Shown in pieces: positions 61,261 to 64,000 of a DNA stretch of 64,000 nt. A program made the position numbers and the translations under genes. The notes under the pieces were generated by a model. That model did no database searches. It had not been told where the DNA came from and was given only the letters and a program-made list of their open reading frames with translations. The DNA comes from Plotosus lineatus (Eukaryota > Chordata > Actinopteri > Siluriformes > Plotosidae): positions 18,820,282 through 18,884,281 of the forward strand of contig CM045745.1 of assembly GCA_024760905.1 (NCBI GenBank), in the 5' to 3' direction. The stretch's first letter is position 1. Each line of letters begins with the position of its first letter.

Positions 61261-61611
61261 GGGCACTGGTAGCCTGGCGGAAAGGTGCTAGATTACCGAA
61301 GGTTGGGGGTTCAAGCCTTACTGTCAGTGGTTGTCACTGCTGTTCCCCCAGTGCAGCTAACTGGGTTATCAAAGGCCAGTCATGTCTCTCACGGTCTGTG
61401 GTGAGAGACCTGTAAAAAAAAAAAAAATAATAATAATAATAAATAAAAACACTGCTGACTTTTCTCAAGAGTAGACTGCATAGCTGTCACCATGTTTCTG
61501 GCCTGCGATGGCCCAGCGATCTGTTGAGGCCCTCACCCAGAGTTGGCTGAGATGGGTGCCAGCCTCCCACTGACCCTAATTAGGATCAAGTAGTTACAGA
61601 AAATGAACTGA
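61261..61611 (+). repeat. tRNA-headed SINE, L2-type tail, A-rich insert (copy 16)
   Basis: Diverged head GGGCACTGGTAGCCTGGCGG, B box GGTTCAAGCC, an internal A-rich (AAT)n insert at 61416-61448, L2-type tail to AAAATGAACTGAACTGG. Confidence 0.85.
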
Positions 61612-61753
61612 ACTGGTTCAGAAGATGAATCAATGTTATTTTGAGCTGGCATTTAGTAAATTATGATTTCCTACATTATTTTGCCTCACACTTAATAGCC
61701 AGGATTTCTTGAGTTTGAACATTTAGGTTTTAAAAGTGAATAATTCAGATTTA

Positions 61754-62093
61754 GCAGTAATGGCCTGGCAGTAAAGGTCCTGGATCATTGATCCTAAGAT
61801 TGGGGGTTCAAGCCCCACTTTCAATGGGTTGTCACTGTCTCCCCCAGTGCAGCTAACTGGGTTATCAAAGGCCGGATATGTCTCTCACTGTCTATGGTGA
61901 GAGGCTGTAAATGAACCATTGCTGACTTTTGTTAAGAGTAGCTGCATAGCAGTCAGCGTGTTTCTGCCCTGCGATGGCCTGGGAAGCTGTCCAGGGTGTA
62001 CTCTGCCATCGCCCGGAGTCGGCTGGGATAGGCGCCAGCCTCCCCGCGACTCTAATTAGGATTAAGCAGTTACAGAAACTGAACTGAATGAAT
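61754..62093 (+). repeat. tRNA-headed SINE, L2-type tail (copy 17)
   Basis: GCAGTAATGGCCTGGCAGTA head, GGTTCAAGCCCC B box, full body and tail. ATAATTCA occurs near both ends (61739-61746, 62096-62103), a possible target duplication. Confidence 0.88.
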
Positions 62094-62094
62094 G

Positions 62095-62505
62095 GATAAT
62101 TCAAACATGCATTCTCATTAGATTTAAACCGATCCATACTGTATAGCTTCACTAGTGATCAGCTGTAGTGCTTTCACTGACAGTACATCACTTACATAGA
62201 CTGATAACGCTGATTGATGTTTGGGCTGGGGTATGAGCAAAGTTTCTGAAAATGACTTCTAGGGGTAAAATAAAACCTTGTTCTGAAGTCTACGTGAAAT
62301 TAAGCAACAACCCATATATGTTTTATACTATAAGTTAATGTTATTGCATATATGCTTTTTAATCCATTATTCTTATATTTCAAGCAGCATTTCATCATCA
62401 CAGTGCTTTCTTAACATGTCAAATACTGCATTGTATGTGAATATTGCACAAGACAAAATGAGATGCGAGAGCATCTCCAAAACATTATTCTCAAGACTTA
62501 TAAGC
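62095..62505. other. Unassigned sequence
   Basis: No recognised element. Confidence 0.35.
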
Positions 62506-62519
62506 ATACGTACGCACGC

Positions 62520-62939
62520 GCGTAGCGTAGGCCTCCGTCAGTCCAGAAGGACTATGGCTGCACTCTGGCCAGTATCCCGACTGGTGATACTCCCCAGTGC
62601 ACAGAGCCTGGGTAAGGAGTAATGAGGGACAGGCTGTTACCCAAGCAGCAAGTCCCCCCCTGTCTCGGCACCACCGGAAGGATCCAATGGAAAGGCAAGT
62701 GCCGATACGACTGGGTTCCAGTGCCACTGCAGGAGAGAAACTATGGTCAATTTAGAACGGCCAATTAACCTACAGTGCACGTCTTTGGATTGCAGGGGAA
62801 ACCGGAGCACCCGGAGGAAACCGCACAAGCACGGGGAGAACATGCAAACTCCACACAGAAACGCCCAGGCCGGGAATCGAACCCGGGCCTTCTTGCTGTG
62901 AGGCGGACATGCTAACCACTACGCCACCGTGCCGCCCGT
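62520..62939 (-). repeat. GGCGGC-family composite repeat, perfect TSD (copy f)
   Basis: On the minus strand GGCGGCACGGTGGCGTAGTG head with intact B box GGTTCGATTCCC, middle GAGTTTGCATGTTCTCCCCG. A third kind of tail follows (CCATTGGATCCTTCCGGTGG, GACTTGCTGCTTGGGTAACA, CATAGTCCTTCTGGACTGAC). The 12-base flanks ACGTACGCACGC at 62508-62519 and 62940-62951 are identical, so the whole is one retroposed unit. Confidence 0.88.
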
Positions 62940-62959
62940 ACGTACGCACGCACACACAC

Positions 62960-62960
62960 G

Positions 62961-62999
<39 letters not shown>
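62960..62999. repeat. (TA)n then (GA)n microsatellite
   Basis: Short compound array right of the composite repeat. Confidence 0.95.
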
Positions 63000-63000
<1 letters not shown>

Positions 63001-63340
63001 AATCTCCCTTATTTGTGATTAATGGGGACCCCCGCGATATGTGAAAAAATGCAAACTGACTTCTGCCACTTCTTAAGGACACCCACCCATCGATGTAAAA
63101 TGTATCTCGAAGTTAATTTTAAAGTGTTCTGTGCATGTTAATGTCATACAAGCAACGTGTATGAATATATAAATAAATTATACACCTTATAATGAAAATA
63201 AGTATATAAATACTGTATAACAAACCTTATAAATATAAATAACAAATCCATGGCCACATCGAGGAGAATCATTGACTGCACTGGTGCTTGGTTTGGCTCC
63301 TCAGCACCTCCAGAGCCTTTGCTTTAGTTTAGTACCTATC
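63000..63340. other. Unassigned, possible TIR element start
   Basis: ATTAATGGGGACCCCCGCGA and TATGTGAAAAAATGCAAACT are in the style of the GATCCC/CGCGAA ends of other TIR elements here, but no matching right end was found. Confidence 0.25.
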
Positions 63341-63399
63341 ATGTCAGTGTCCAAACTCAAAGGCGTTTAACGCTCTCTCCCCCTCTCTCCAACTGCATG

Positions 63400-63610
63400 C
63401 GTTGGTGAGGGGCGTGGCCGTTACCTGCAGGCGAAATCCAGACAGCGCACCTGAAGCCACTCAGTCGTCAGCGCGCTATATATAGATCCGTGCTCGACCA
63501 GTTTGCGTGTTATACTCTCCCAGTGATTTTGGATTTTGTTTTTCCATCACCAGTACGATGAACATGATTTTTCCTGCACACCAGTGTTTCCCCTGAGCTC
63601 AATAAAAGTT
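63400..63610 (+). promoter_or_regulatory. Candidate promoter or LTR (TATA plus AATAAA)
   Basis: A GC-box-like GGGGCGTGGCC (63409-63419), a good TATA box CTATATATAG (63476-63485) and an AATAAA at 63601-63606 lie within 200 bases. No open reading frame follows. TATA and polyadenylation signal about 120 bases apart fit an LTR (U3-R) better than a gene, but LTR ends were not found. Confidence 0.4.
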
Positions 63611-63863
63611 ATATTCCTCCTCATGAGGAAGGAAAGGTGTGTTGGATGCTGGGAAATATAATATTGACCAATCAGCTTGCTGGAGTCACAGCCAATCAGA
63701 GAACACTCAAGTCAAGCAGGAAAATAGAGCATGCTGGGTAGCGTAGTTGAATGTAGTGCACATGAATTTTGAATAATCTCTCTCTCTCTCTCTGTTATTT
63801 TTTTAATTTCCCGACGGGATATCAAGTAGGAAACCCGAAGTGGCTGGGGTTTCCTCTGTGTAC

Positions 63864-63867
<4 letters not shown>

Positions 63868-63902
<35 letters not shown>
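63868..63902. repeat. (TA)n-(CA)n microsatellite
   Basis: Short TA then CA array just before the last TIR element. Confidence 0.95.
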
Positions 63903-63904
63903 AC

Positions 63905-64000
63905 ACAGGGATCCTTCATTTTCCGCAATTATTTGGGACCGAGATCCCCCTGCGACCACCGAATTCTGCAAAGTAGGATAACCCCCCCCCCCCCCCCATC
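63905..64000 (+). mobile_element. CAGGGATCCC-family element, cut by window end
   Basis: CAGGGATCCTTCATTTTCCG, GGGACCGAGATCCCCCTGCG and CTGCAAAGTAGGATAACCCC match the left end of 20463-20921 and 32696-33188. The rest lies outside the window. Confidence 0.85.

Overview
The window looks like an intergenic, transposon-dense stretch of a ray-finned (probably teleost) fish genome. It is AT-rich and full of long (TA)n, (CA)n and (GA)n microsatellites. Its transposon mix is typical of fish: RTE and L2/Rex1-like LINEs, tRNA-headed SINEs with L2-type tails, many decayed Tc1/mariner copies, pogo/Tigger derivatives, hAT elements and a chromodomain-type Ty3/gypsy element. I found no convincing host gene exon. 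Every protein-coding signal I can recognise belongs to a mobile element, and each is broken by stops, frameshifts or truncation. The species cannot be named from the sequence.

Layout. 1-10 kb: a nearly full-length, inactivated RTE LINE (about 1.72-4.84 kb) bounded on both sides by (TA)n, a local tandem duplication separated by TA arrays (4.96-5.44 kb), a SINE, a dead Tc1 transposase (5.9-6.9 kb), and two LINE fragments (8.2-9.9 kb). 10-19 kb: a TIR family starting CAGGGATCCC carrying an LTR-like insert (10.6-11.8 kb), a different SINE with a poly-A end (15.7-16.0 kb), and two Tc1/mariner relics back to back (16.5-18.5 kb). 18.5-27 kb: a Tigger-derived element, two more TIR elements, many SINEs and a 5'-truncated RTE copy with perfect target-site duplications. 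27.8-33.3 kb: the remains of one hAT transposon (GTF2IRD2/ZBED-like transposase) with at least four later elements inserted in it. 33-44 kb: SINEs, an hAT MITE, a LINE 3' region and a CAGGGATCCC element split by a LINE. 44-50 kb: two related Tigger-type elements, the second abutting a Ty3/gypsy fragment (RT, RNase H, integrase, chromodomain and 3' LTR on the minus strand). 50-64 kb: mostly unrecognised AT-rich DNA with SINEs, short Tc1 relics, very long TA arrays and a possible LTR/promoter near 63.5 kb.

Two points stand out. First, one tRNA-like SINE head (consensus GGGCAGTGGTGGCCTAGTGG, with A and B boxes) occurs about 16-19 times with two alternative 3' ends: an L2-like tail, or a tail that joins sequence resembling the 5' leader and the 3' terminus of the local RTE LINE. 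A second head family (GGCGGCACGGTGG) also carries different tails in different copies. Second, nesting and target-site duplications allow a relative order of insertions to be read over large parts of the window.
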